A DNA stretch of 64,000 bases, taken from Cupriavidus malaysiensis (GTDB lineage Bacteria > Pseudomonadota > Gammaproteobacteria > Burkholderiales > Burkholderiaceae). The translations under genes were made by a program, and so were the position numbers. The notes under the pieces were generated by a model. It had not been told where the DNA came from. It worked only from the letters and a program-made list of their open reading frames with translations, and made no database searches. The stretch covers positions 682,001-746,000 of the forward strand of contig NZ_CP017755.1 in NCBI RefSeq assembly GCF_001854325.1. The letters run 5' to 3'. Below are positions 55,699-63,972 of the stretch, piece by piece (positions within the stretch are counted from its first letter, which is position 1; every line of letters begins with the position of its first letter).

Positions 55699-57068
55699 GC
55701 GACCTGAGCAGGATCCCGGCCCGGACGGTCGATGGAGCGGATGGCGCCGAAGCCGCCTTCGCGCGGCTGGCCGACGATGCCCGCGCCGCGCTGCGGCCCG
55801 GCGAGGACTTCACGCTGTGGTACAGCGCCGAGGTCTCCGAGTTCGTGCGCTTCAACCGCGCGCGCGTGCGCCAGGCCGGGCAGGTCAGCCAGGCGGTGGC
55901 GCGGCTGCAGCTGATCCGCGACGAGCGCCACGCGGAGATCGTGCTGACGCTGGGCGGCGGGCCCGAGGTTGACCGCCTGCGCCTGCAGGAGGGCCTGGCG
56001 CGGCTGCGCGAGGCCATCGGGCAGCTCCATCCCGATCCCTACCTGATGATCCCGCGCGAAGCCTGGCAGCGGCGCCGCGTCGAGGCCGACGGCGCCGCGC
56101 CGGACAGCACGGCGGCGCTGGCGCAGATCGCCGGACTGGCGGCCGGCCTCGACCTGGTGGGCATCTACGCGGCGGGGCCGCTGCTGCGCGGCTATGCCAA
56201 CAGCTTCGGCGCCTACGGCTGGCACGCGGTGCCGGCCTGCCATTTCGACTGGAGCCTGTTCCACGCCAACGGGCAGGCGGTCAAGGCCGACTATGCCGCC
56301 GCGCGCTGGGACACCCAGGCCTTCGCCGCGCGCTTCGCGCAGGCGCGCGCGCAGCTCGATCACCTCGGCAAGCCGGCGCGCACGCTGGCGCCCGGCGCCT
56401 ACCGCGCCTACCTGGCGCCGGCGGCGCTGGACGAAGTGGCCGGCATGCTGGGCTGGGGCGCCTTTTCGGCGCGCGGGCTGGCCGACAAGGAAAGCCCGTT
56501 GCAGCGTCTCTACGATGGCGGCGCGCGCCTGAGCCCGCTCGTGCAGCTGGACGAGACGGCCAGCGGCGCGCTGGCGCCGGCCTTCGGCCCGCAGGGCCTG
56601 CCGCGCGCCGACGTGGCCCTGGTGCGCGACGGCGCGGCGGCGGGCCGGCTGGTCTATCCGCGCAGCGCGCGCGAGTACGGCCTGCAGGCCAACTGCGCCG
56701 ACGCCGGCGAGTCGCCGCAGTCGCTGGCCATGGCCGGCGGCACGCTGGCGCAGGCGGACGTGCTGTCCGCGCTGGGCACCGGGCTCTACATCGGCAACCT
56801 GTGGTACCTGAACTGGTCGGATGCGCCGGCGGCGCGCCTGACCGGCATGACGCGCTTCGCCACCTTCTGGGTGGAAGACGGGCGCATCCAGGGCCCGGTC
56901 GGCACCATGCGCTTCGACGACAGCCTCTACGATTTCCTCGGCACGCACCTGGAAGCGCTGACGCGCGAGCAGGACCTGCGGGTGTCGAGCAGCACTTATG
57001 GCGAGCGGCAGACGCAGTCCGCGCTGCTGCCGGGGGCGCTGACCAGCCGGCTGGTGCTGACGCTGTAG
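55695..57068 (+). CDS. TldE/PmbA-like partner of the TldD-like protease
   Basis: A 457-aa member of the modulator-of-gyrase family without an HExxxH motif, as expected of the inactive TldE/PmbA partner. Recognisable parts are FTLWYSAEVSEFVRFNRARVRQAGQV, FGAYGWHAVPACHFDWSLFHANGQAVKADYAA (two parts), LGTGLYIGNLWYLNWSDAPAARLTGMTRFATFWVEDGRI (two parts) and SSSTYGERQTQSALLPGALTSRLVLTL. The ATG overlaps the TldD-like stop (ATGA), so equimolar expression is likely. No peptide precursor gene is seen next to the pair. An 8-bp array follows its stop by 58 bases. Confidence 0.86.
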   Translation: MSDLSRIPARTVDGADGAEAAFARLADDARAALRPGEDFTLWYSAEVSEFVRFNRARVRQAGQVSQAVARLQLIRDERHAEIVLTLGGGPEVDRLRLQEGLARLREAIGQLHPDPYLMIPREAWQRRRVEADGAAPDSTAALAQIAGLAAGLDLVGIYAAGPLLRGYANSFGAYGWHAVPACHFDWSLFHANGQAVKADYAAARWDTQAFAARFAQARAQLDHLGKPARTLAPGAYRAYLAPAALDEVAGMLGWGAFSARGLADKESPLQRLYDGGARLSPLVQLDETASGALAPAFGPQGLPRADVALVRDGAAAGRLVYPRSAREYGLQANCADAGESPQSLAMAGGTLAQADVLSALGTGLYIGNLWYLNWSDAPAARLTGMTRFATFWVEDGRIQGPVGTMRFDDSLYDFLGTHLEALTREQDLRVSSSTYGERQTQSALLPGALTSRLVLTL

Positions 57069-57126
57069 CAGGAAGGGGAGACCCCGACCGTCACCGGGGA
57101 CGGGCCGGTGCGGACCGCCCCGGCCC

Positions 57127-57214
57127 GGCTCAACGGCTCAACGGCTCAACGGCTCAACGGCTCAACGGCTCAACGGCTCAACGGCTCAACGGCTCAACGG
57201 CTCAACGGCTCAAC
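57127..57214. repeat. 8-bp tandem repeat, 11 perfect copies of GGCTCAAC
   Basis: Eleven identical units between the convergent PmbA-like and LysR genes. The unit is not a multiple of three and the array lies outside both genes, ending 20 bases from the LysR stop. Confidence 0.97.
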
Positions 57215-57233
57215 GGCGCATCCGCCCGGCAGA

Positions 57234-58136
57234 TCAGACCGGCTCGCGTGCCGCGTCCTTCAGGTATTCGATCAGCGTTTCCGCGAACTGCGGCAGCTCG
57301 CGTCCCGGGCGCCGCACCAGGCGCAGCTCGCGCCGGGCCCATTCGTCCTCGAGCGGGATGAAGCGCAGCACCTTGCGGCTGGCGTAGCGGCGCGCGCAGC
57401 TGTTGGGCACGATGGCGATGCCGGCGCCGGCCTCGACCATGCGGCACACGGCGTCGAAGCTGCCCACCTGGATGCGCAGGCTGATGCGCTTGCCCATGCC
57501 GGCCGCGATGCGGTCGAGGAAGGACTGGATGGCGCTGAACTGGTTCAGGCCGACGAAGCGGCAGGTATCGAGCAGGTCGGCGAAATGCAGGCGCTTGAAC
57601 TGCGGCAGCGGGTGGTTGACCGGGGCGATGACGATCAGCTCGTCGCTGCACAGCTGCATCGCGTCGAGGTCGTCGGTGGCCACTTCGCCGGCCACGATGC
57701 CGAGGTCGGCGGCGCCCGCGCCGATGGCCGAGACGATCTCGGCCGACAGGTGTTCTTCCAGCTCCACGTCCACGTCCGGGTTCTCGGACAGGAAGCGCGA
57801 CAGCGCCGTGGCCAGGAAGGAGTTGGTGGCCGTGGTATTGGCCAGCAGGCGCACCCGGCCCTTGACGCCCTTGGCATAGGGGCTCAGGTCCGAATGCAGG
57901 CATTCGAGCTCGCGGAATACTTCGCGCGCATGGCGCAGCAGCGCCTCGCCCGCGGGGGTCAGGCGCACGCCCTTGACCTGGCGGATCAGCAACTGGGTCT
58001 GGAAGGCCTCTTCGAGCTGCTTGATGCGCGTGCTGGCGGCGGGCAGCGACAGGAAGCTGCGTTCCGCGGCGCGGGTCAGGTTCTCGGTTTCACCGACATT
58101 GAGGAACAGGCGCAGGTCGGTCAGATCGTAATGCAT
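57234..58136 (-). CDS. LysR-family regulator of the adjacent CoA-transferase operon
   Basis: A 300-aa LysR protein: wHTH at 1-65 (MHYDLTDLRLFLNVGETENL, RSFLSLPAASTRIKQLEEAF) and an effector domain with GRVRLLANTTATNSFLATALSRFL and VEAGAGIAIVPNSCARRY. This CysB/CbbR-like pattern (AASTRIKQLE) is common in Burkholderiales regulators next to Bug genes. It is divergent from the Bug-CoA-transferase operon, with a dyad in between, so it very likely controls that operon. The ATG at 58136 gives the canonical N-terminus. Confidence 0.92.
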   Translation of the reverse strand: MHYDLTDLRLFLNVGETENLTRAAERSFLSLPAASTRIKQLEEAFQTQLLIRQVKGVRLTPAGEALLRHAREVFRELECLHSDLSPYAKGVKGRVRLLANTTATNSFLATALSRFLSENPDVDVELEEHLSAEIVSAIGAGAADLGIVAGEVATDDLDAMQLCSDELIVIAPVNHPLPQFKRLHFADLLDTCRFVGLNQFSAIQSFLDRIAAGMGKRISLRIQVGSFDAVCRMVEAGAGIAIVPNSCARRYASRKVLRFIPLEDEWARRELRLVRRPGRELPQFAETLIEYLKDAAREPV

Positions 58137-58190
58137 GCGTTTCGTCGGGCCAAAGGCCGCTTTTGTGAATGGTGAATTCCCATGTCTCCG

Positions 58191-58214
58191 CCGCCAATTT
58201 ATCGTATCTGGCGG
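58191..58214. promoter_or_regulatory. Candidate LysR operator: CCGCCA-N12-TGGCGG
   Basis: Perfect 6-bp arms CCGCCA (58191-58196) and TGGCGG (58209-58214) flank a 12-base AT-rich centre. It lies 55 bases from the LysR start and 78 from the Bug start, the usual position for a shared LysR site. Confidence 0.5.
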
Positions 58215-58291
58215 TTCAATAGAACAATGCAAAGACAATGCGGCGTCGCCGGGGCAGCAAGGCGGGCGATAGCCGGACAAGGAGACACGGC

Positions 58292-59311
58292 ATGACAAGT
58301 GGCACGGGCGGCGCGCGGCGCCGGGGGCGCCTGCGGCTGGCCAGGGCCCTGGGCCTGGCGGCCGGGGTGGCGGCAACGGCGTTCTGCATGGCGGGCGCGG
58401 GTGTGGCCCGGGCCGCCTATCCCGACCGGCCGATCCGCCTGATCGTGCCGGCCGCGGCCGGCGGCACCACCGACATCGCCGCGCGCCTGGTCGGCAAGCG
58501 CATGGCTGACCTGCTCGGCCAGCCGGTGGTGGTGGACAACCGCGCCGGCGGCGCCGGCATCATCGGCTCGCAGGCGCTCAAGCAGGCGCCGGCCGACGGT
58601 TACACGCTGATGATGGGCAATATCGGTCCCAATGCCATCAACTACGCGCTGTACCGCCAGTTGCCGTACAAGCCGGAAGACTTCGTGCCGATCACCCTGG
58701 TGGTGTCGGTGCCCAACGTGCTGGTGGTCAATCCCAAGGTGCCGGCGCACAACGTGGCCGAACTGGTGGCGCTGGCCAAGGCCAGCCCGGGCCGGTTGTC
58801 GTTCGGCTCCTCGGGCACCGGCCAGTCGGTGCACCTGTCGGGCGAGCTGTTCAAGAAGCGCGCCGGCATCGACATCATCCACGTGCCCTACAAGGGCGCC
58901 GCCCCGGCCGTGGCCGACCTGGTGGCGGGGCAGGTGACCATGATGGTCGACAACCTGCCCAGTTCGCTGCCGCAGATCCAGGCCGGCAAGCTGCGCGCGC
59001 TGGCCGTGACCAGCGCCGCGCGCCTGCCCGAGCTGCCCGAGGTGCCGACCATGAAGGAAGCCGGCTTCGACGACTTCCAGGTCACCGCCTGGTTCGGCCT
59101 GGTGGCGCGAGCCGGCACGCCCCCGGCGGTGATCGCGCAGCTGTACAAGGCCGCCGCCGCGGCGCTGGCCGACCCCGAGGTGAAGGCGCGCCTGGCCGAC
59201 CTGGGCGGCCAGGCCGGCGGCGACACGCCCGAACACTTCGGCCGCTTCATCGACCAGGAGCGGCAGCGCTGGGCGCGCGTGGTCAAGGACACCGGCATTC
59301 CGCTGCAGTGA
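58292..59311 (+). CDS. Bug-family (TctC) periplasmic solute receptor
   Basis: A 339-aa receptor. A basic N-terminus precedes the signal core; cleavage is expected after ARA (about residue 43). Then YPDRPIRLIVPAAAGGTTDIAARLV, VVDNRAGGAGIIGSQALKQAPADGYTLMM and HVPYKGAAPAVADLVAGQVTMMVDN follow. AAGGAGACACGGC supports the ATG at 58292. It is the first gene of an operon with CoA-transferase subunits 25 bases downstream, so its ligand is probably the acid that they activate. Confidence 0.93.
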   Translation: MTSGTGGARRRGRLRLARALGLAAGVAATAFCMAGAGVARAAYPDRPIRLIVPAAAGGTTDIAARLVGKRMADLLGQPVVVDNRAGGAGIIGSQALKQAPADGYTLMMGNIGPNAINYALYRQLPYKPEDFVPITLVVSVPNVLVVNPKVPAHNVAELVALAKASPGRLSFGSSGTGQSVHLSGELFKKRAGIDIIHVPYKGAAPAVADLVAGQVTMMVDNLPSSLPQIQAGKLRALAVTSAARLPELPEVPTMKEAGFDDFQVTAWFGLVARAGTPPAVIAQLYKAAAAALADPEVKARLADLGGQAGGDTPEHFGRFIDQERQRWARVVKDTGIPLQ

Positions 59312-59336
59312 CGGGCGGCCAGCGCATGGAGACGGC

Positions 59337-60023
59337 ATGATCGACAAGACAGTGGATTCCCTGGACACCGCGGTGGCCGGGATCTCCGACGGCGCCACGG
59401 TGCTGGTCAGCGGCTTCGGCGGCTCGGGTATTCCCGGCGCGCTGCTCGACGCGCTGCTGGCCCAGGGCGCGCGTGAACTCACCATCGTCAACAACAACGC
59501 CGGCAACGGCGACACCGGCATCGCCGCGCTGATCCGCGCCGGCCGCGTGCGCAAGGTGATCTGCTCGCACCCGCGCTCGAACAATGCCGAGGCCTTCATC
59601 GAGGCCTACCGCGCCGGCAAGGTGGCGCTGGAGTGCGTGCCGCAGGGCACGCTGGTGGAGCGCATGCGCGCCGCCGGCGCCGGCCTGGGCCCCTTCTTCA
59701 CGCCCACGGCCTACGGCACGGCGCTGGCCGAAGGCAAGGAAAGCCGCGTCATCGACGGCGTCGGCTACGTGCTGGAGCAGCCGCTGGGCGCTGACTTCGC
59801 CCTGGTCAAGGCGCACCGCGCCGACCGCTGGGGCAACCTGACCTACCGCTACGCGGGCCGCAATTTCGGCCCGGTGATGTGCACCGCCGCGCGCCATACC
59901 ATCGTGCAGGTCGACGAGATCGTGCCGCTCGGCGAGATGCCGCCGCAGCAGGTGATGACGCCGGGCATCTTCGTGCAGGCCGTGGTGCTGGCCGCCTCGG
60001 GAGCTTGCCGCCATGCCGCATGA
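59337..60023 (+). CDS. 3-oxoacid CoA-transferase subunit A (family I)
   Basis: A 228-aa alpha subunit of a family I CoA-transferase (SCOT/PcaI-like). The CoA-binding motif is VSGFGGSGIPGALLDALL near residue 23. ELTIVNNNAGNGDTGIAALI, CSHPRSNNAEAFIEAYRAGKVALECVPQGTLVERMRAAGAG (parts) and DFALVKAHRADRWGNLTYR follow. It transfers CoA from succinyl-CoA to a 3-oxo or related acid. The stop overlaps the start of subunit B by 11 bases. The match is close to 3-oxoadipate CoA-transferase, but no other adipate or protocatechuate genes are here. Confidence 0.93.
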   Translation: MIDKTVDSLDTAVAGISDGATVLVSGFGGSGIPGALLDALLAQGARELTIVNNNAGNGDTGIAALIRAGRVRKVICSHPRSNNAEAFIEAYRAGKVALECVPQGTLVERMRAAGAGLGPFFTPTAYGTALAEGKESRVIDGVGYVLEQPLGADFALVKAHRADRWGNLTYRYAGRNFGPVMCTAARHTIVQVDEIVPLGEMPPQQVMTPGIFVQAVVLAASGACRHAA

Positions 60024-60717
60024 CGCCAAGCCGGACCTGTCCCGCCTGCCGCGCCTGAGCCGCGCCGCCATGGCACGCCTCGTCGCCCACGATATTCCCG
60101 ACGGCAGCGTCGTCAACCTCGGCATCGGCATGCCCACGCTGGTGTCGGACCAGCTTCCCGCCGACCGCGAGATCGTGCTGCACAGCGAGAACGGCATCCT
60201 CGGCATGGGCGCGGTGATCCGCGCGGGCGCGACCGACCCGGACCTGATCAATGCCAGCAAGGAGCCGATCGGCCTGCTGCCAGGCGCCTCGATCTCGGAC
60301 CACGCGCTCTCCTTCACCATGATGCGTGGCGGCCATATCGACATCACGGTGCTGGGCGGCTTCCAGGTGTCCGCCAGCGGCGACCTGGCCAACTGGTCGA
60401 CCGGCGAGCCCGATGCGATTCCCGCCGTGGGCGGTGCCATGGACCTGGTGGTGGGCGCCGCGCGCCTGTTCGTCATGATGGAACACGTGACGCGCGACGG
60501 GCAGCCCAAGCTGGTCGAGCGCTGCAGCTACCCGCTGACCGGCCTCGGCGTGGTCGACCGCATCTATACCGACCTGGCCGTGATCGACGTCCGGCCCGGC
60601 GGCGGGCTGCTGGTGACCGGCCTCGCCGAAGGTGTGCCGTTCGCCGCGGTGCAGGCGCTGAGCGCCGCGCCGCTGGCGCTGGCCGACGATTGCCGCGTGC
60701 TGCGGGCGCTTGCCTGA
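60013..60717 (+). CDS. 3-oxoacid CoA-transferase subunit B (family I)
   Basis: A 234-aa beta subunit. Catalytic Glu59 lies in VLHSENGILGMG, the thioester-forming residue of the family. GSVVNLGIGMPTLVSDQLP, HIDITVLGGFQVSASGDLANW and CSYPLTGLGVVDRIYTDLAVIDV are conserved. The ATG at 60013 overlaps subunit A by 11 bases, showing coupled translation. It is followed after 130 bases by an SDR gene on the same strand. Confidence 0.94.
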   Translation: MPHDAKPDLSRLPRLSRAAMARLVAHDIPDGSVVNLGIGMPTLVSDQLPADREIVLHSENGILGMGAVIRAGATDPDLINASKEPIGLLPGASISDHALSFTMMRGGHIDITVLGGFQVSASGDLANWSTGEPDAIPAVGGAMDLVVGAARLFVMMEHVTRDGQPKLVERCSYPLTGLGVVDRIYTDLAVIDVRPGGGLLVTGLAEGVPFAAVQALSAAPLALADDCRVLRALA

Positions 60718-60847
60718 GCGGCCCGCGGCATCCAGTGGAAAGACGATGCCCGCGTGGAGCCGGCATCGGCAAGACAAGCAGGTCAGCGCGCGGCGGCAGC
60801 GCCGCGCAACCGGACCCGAACCCGTGTATTCGACAGGAGTGGAAGCA

Positions 60848-61762
60848 ATGAGTGGACTGATGGCAGGCAAGGTGGCGCTGGTGACCGGCGCGGGCGGTGG
60901 CATCGGGCGCGGCATCGCGCTGGAACTGGCGGCGGCCGGCGCCAAGGTGGTGGTCAACGACCTGGGCGTGTCGCTGACCGGCGAGGGCGGCGACAAGGGC
61001 CCCGCCGAACGCGTGGTCGAGGAGATCCGCGCCGCTGGCGGCGAGGCCGTGGCCAATACCGACAGCGTGTCGAGCTGGAACGGCGCCAACGCCATCGTGC
61101 AGTGCGCGCTCGACAACTTCGGCCGCATCGATGCCGTGGTCAACAACGCCGGCAACCTGCGCGACCGCATGTTCTTCAAGATGAACGAGGAAGAGTGGCG
61201 CGCCGTGATCGACGTGCACCTGAACGGCACCTTCTTCGTCAGCCGTGCCGCCGCCAACTACTTCAAGGACCAGGAGAGCGGCGCCTACGTGCACATGACC
61301 TCGACCTCGGGCCTGATCGGCAACCTGGGCCAGGCCAACTACTCGGCGGCCAAGCTGGGCATCGCCGCGCTGTCGAAGTCGATCGCGCTGGACATGGCGC
61401 GCTTCAACGTGCGTTCGAACTGTATCGCGCCGTTCGCCTGGAGCCGCATGACCAGCTCGATCCCGTCGGAGACGCCGGAAGAGAAGGCGCGCGTGGCCAA
61501 GCTGCAGAAGATGGAAGCCGGCAAGGTGGCGCCGATGGCGGTGTTCCTGGCCAGCGACGCCGCGCGCGAGGTCAATGCGCAGATCTTCGCCGTGCGCGCC
61601 AACGAGATCATGCTGATGAGCCAGCCGCGCCCGGTGCGCTCGGTGCACCTGTCGGAAGGCTGGACCCCGGAGTCGATCGCCGAGATCGCGCTGCCGGCGA
61701 TGCGCAACAGCTTCTTCAAGCTGGAGCGCTCGCCCGACGTGATCAACTGGGACCCGATCTGA
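60848..61762 (+). CDS. SDR, 3-hydroxyacyl-CoA dehydrogenase of the HSD17B4 (MFE-2) type
   Basis: A 304-aa SDR with TGAGGGIGRGIA at 13-24, NNAG at 99-102, catalytic Ser152, Tyr165 and Lys169 (STSGLIGNLGQANYSAAKLG), and the HSD17B4-type opening VVVNDLGVSLTGEGGDKGPAERVVEEIRAAGGEA (two parts). The C-terminal extension to 304 residues is also as in that group. It oxidises a 3-hydroxyacyl-CoA with NAD. It lies one base ahead of the MaoC gene, a gene-pair equivalent of the fused eukaryotic MFE-2 (dehydrogenase plus hydratase 2). CAGGAG precedes the ATG at 60848. Confidence 0.91.
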   Translation: MSGLMAGKVALVTGAGGGIGRGIALELAAAGAKVVVNDLGVSLTGEGGDKGPAERVVEEIRAAGGEAVANTDSVSSWNGANAIVQCALDNFGRIDAVVNNAGNLRDRMFFKMNEEEWRAVIDVHLNGTFFVSRAAANYFKDQESGAYVHMTSTSGLIGNLGQANYSAAKLGIAALSKSIALDMARFNVRSNCIAPFAWSRMTSSIPSETPEEKARVAKLQKMEAGKVAPMAVFLASDAAREVNAQIFAVRANEIMLMSQPRPVRSVHLSEGWTPESIAEIALPAMRNSFFKLERSPDVINWDPI

Positions 61763-61763
61763 G

Positions 61764-62627
61764 ATGGCGCTCGACTACGCCCGCATCAAGCACTGGGCCT
61801 TCCCCGAGATCCGCCAGAGCTACGCCGCGAAGGACTCCATCTTCTACGCGCTGGGCCTGGGGCTGGGGGAGGACCCGGTCGACGCGCGCCAGCTCCGCTA
61901 TGTGTACGAGGACGGCCTCAAGGCCTTCCCCACGCAGGCCGTGGTGCTGGCCTATCCCGGCTTCTGGATGCAGAACCCCGAGACCGGCATCGACTGGGTC
62001 AAGGTGGTGCACGGCGAGCAGCGCCTGCGCCTGCACCGGCCGCTGCCGGCGGCCGGCACCGTGCGCGCGCGCGCCCATGTCTCGCACGTGGTCGACAAGG
62101 GCGCCGGCAAGGGCGCGCTGGTGATCACCGAGCGCACGCTGGTCGATGACGCCACCGGCGAGGCCCTGGCCACGCTGGCGCAGACCACGTTCTGCCGCGC
62201 CGACGGCGGCTTCGGCCAGGGCGATGCCCCGCCCGAGCCGCTGCCGGCCGTGCCGGAGCGCGCGCCGGACGCCGTGCGCGAGATCGCCATCCTGCCGCAG
62301 GCGGCGCTGCTGTATCGCCTGAACGCCGATCCCAACCCGCTCCATGCCGACCCGGCGGTGGCGCGCGCGGCCGGCTTCGAGCGCCCCATCCTGCATGGGC
62401 TGTGCACCTATGGCGTGGCCGCGCGGGCGCTGCTCGACGCCTTTGCCGGCGGCGACGGCGACCGCCTGGCCGAGCTGAACGTGCGCTTCTCGCGCCCGGT
62501 CTTCCCCGGCGAGACGCTGCAGGTGCGCATGTGGCGCGAGGCCGATGGCCGTGTGCGGTTCGACGCCCGCATCCCCGCGCGCGACGTGACGGTGCTCAGC
62601 CATGGCGTGGCGGAGTTGCGTCCATGA
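61764..62627 (+). CDS. MaoC-like enoyl-CoA hydratase 2
   Basis: A 287-aa double hot-dog hydratase like the hydratase-2 domain of MFE-2. The N-terminal half begins ALDYARIKHWAFPEIRQSYAAKDSIFYALGLGLG (two parts) with YVYEDGLKAFPT; the C-terminal half has the catalytic LNADPNPLHADPAVA with Asp189, Asn191 and His194, followed by FERPILHGLCTYG. The usual Gly before Asp189 is Ala. It produces an R-3-hydroxyacyl-CoA, matching the R-specific type of dehydrogenase next to it. The stop overlaps the CaiB start by 4 bases. Confidence 0.92.
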   Translation: MALDYARIKHWAFPEIRQSYAAKDSIFYALGLGLGEDPVDARQLRYVYEDGLKAFPTQAVVLAYPGFWMQNPETGIDWVKVVHGEQRLRLHRPLPAAGTVRARAHVSHVVDKGAGKGALVITERTLVDDATGEALATLAQTTFCRADGGFGQGDAPPEPLPAVPERAPDAVREIAILPQAALLYRLNADPNPLHADPAVARAAGFERPILHGLCTYGVAARALLDAFAGGDGDRLAELNVRFSRPVFPGETLQVRMWREADGRVRFDARIPARDVTVLSHGVAELRP

Positions 62628-63913
62628 GCGCGGCCGACGGCAAGACTGCAGCGGCTGCGCCGTCCGCTGCGCCGTCCGCCGCTCCATCGACGGCGCGCGC
62701 GCTCGACGGCGTGCGCGTGCTCGACCTGTCGCGCATCCTGGCCGGCCCGTGGTGCGCGCAGAACCTGGCCGACCTCGGCGCCGAGGTGATCAAGGTGGAG
62801 CGCCCGCGCGTGGGCGACGACACCCGCTCCTGGGGCCCGCCCTGGCTGCCGGACGGCGAAGGCAATCCCTCCGGTGACGCCACCTACTACGCCGGCGCCA
62901 ACCGCGGCAAGCGCTCGCTCACGCTGGACATCGCCAGCGCCGAGGGCCAGGCCATCGTGCGCGAACTCGCGGCGCGCTCGCACATCGTGCTGGAGAACTA
63001 CAAGGTCGGCGACCTGAAGCGCTACGGGCTGGACTTCGACAGCCTCAAGGCCATCAATCCCGCCCTGGTCTACTGCTCGATCACCGGCTACGGGCAGCAG
63101 GGCCCGAGCGCGCACAAGCCCGGCTACGACTTCATCTTCCAGGGCCTGGGCGGGCTGATGAGCATCACCGGCGAGCGCGACGACCTGCCCGGCGGCGGCC
63201 CGCAGAAGGTCGGCGTGGCCGTGGTCGACATCTTCACCGGCATGTATGCCACGGTGGCGGTGCTGGGCGCGCTGCGGCATGCCGAGCGCACCGGCGAAGG
63301 CCAGCATCTCGACATCGCCCTGCTCGACGCGGCGGTCGCGGTGGGCGCCACGCCCATCATCGGCCAGCGCATCACCGGCAAGGTGCCCGGGCGCTTCGGC
63401 AATGCCCACGCCAATATGGTGCCCTATCACGTGTTCGCCACCGCCGACGGCTACATGATCGTGGCCGCCGGCAACGACGGGCAATGGCAGGCCTACTGCC
63501 GCGGCGTCGACCGGCCCGACCTGGCCGCCGACGAGCGCTTCCGCAGCGGCCCCGGCCGCCTGGTCAACCGCGACGCGCTGGTCCCCCTGCTGGAGGCCCA
63601 TATGCGTACCCGGCCCACCGCATTCTGGGTGGAGGCGCTGGAGCGCGAGGGCATCCCATGCGGGCCGATCAACGACTACGCGCAGGTGCTCGAAGACCCG
63701 CAGGTACGCCACCGCGAACTGCAGGTCGACCTAACGCGCAGCGACGGCGGCCTGTGCCCGACGGTCAAGAGCCCGCTGCGGCTGTCGGCCACGCCGGTGC
63801 GCTACGACGCGCCGCCGCCGCGCCTGGGCGAGCACACCGAGACGGTGCTGTCCGGCGTGCTGGGCAAGAGCCCGGAAGAGATCGCCGCGCTGCGCGAGCG
63901 TGGTGTGATCTGA
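62624..63913 (+). CDS. CaiB/BaiF (family III) CoA-transferase
   Basis: A 429-aa family III CoA-transferase: GVRVLDLSRILAGPWCAQNLADLGAEVIKVERPRVGDDTRSWGPPW (parts), YYAGANRGKRSLTLDI, CSITGYGQQGPSAHKPGYDFIFQGLGG and the catalytic-Asp region VAVVDIFTGMYATVAVL. A 20-residue Ala/Ser/Pro-rich N-terminus precedes the fold. ATGA overlap with the MaoC gene. The operon thus has two kinds of CoA-transferase, family I and family III, possibly for entry of the acid and for a later acid intermediate. Confidence 0.92.
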   Translation: MSAADGKTAAAAPSAAPSAAPSTARALDGVRVLDLSRILAGPWCAQNLADLGAEVIKVERPRVGDDTRSWGPPWLPDGEGNPSGDATYYAGANRGKRSLTLDIASAEGQAIVRELAARSHIVLENYKVGDLKRYGLDFDSLKAINPALVYCSITGYGQQGPSAHKPGYDFIFQGLGGLMSITGERDDLPGGGPQKVGVAVVDIFTGMYATVAVLGALRHAERTGEGQHLDIALLDAAVAVGATPIIGQRITGKVPGRFGNAHANMVPYHVFATADGYMIVAAGNDGQWQAYCRGVDRPDLAADERFRSGPGRLVNRDALVPLLEAHMRTRPTAFWVEALEREGIPCGPINDYAQVLEDPQVRHRELQVDLTRSDGGLCPTVKSPLRLSATPVRYDAPPPRLGEHTETVLSGVLGKSPEEIAALRERGVI

Positions 63914-63916
63914 GGG

Positions 63917-63972
63917 GCAGCGACGCTGCAGCGCATGGAGCGATGGGGCTCCATGCCAGTCTGCGTCGCTGC
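63917..63972 (+). terminator. Two-tier hairpin after the CaiB gene
   Basis: Outer arms GCAGCGACGC (63917-63926) and GCGTCGCTGC (63963-63972), inner arms CATGGAG (63934-63940) and CTCCATG (63949-63955). It starts four bases past the stop codon. There is no T-run, so Rho-independent termination is not certain; it may instead be a mobile palindromic repeat. The remaining 28 bases to the window end show nothing. Confidence 0.55.
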
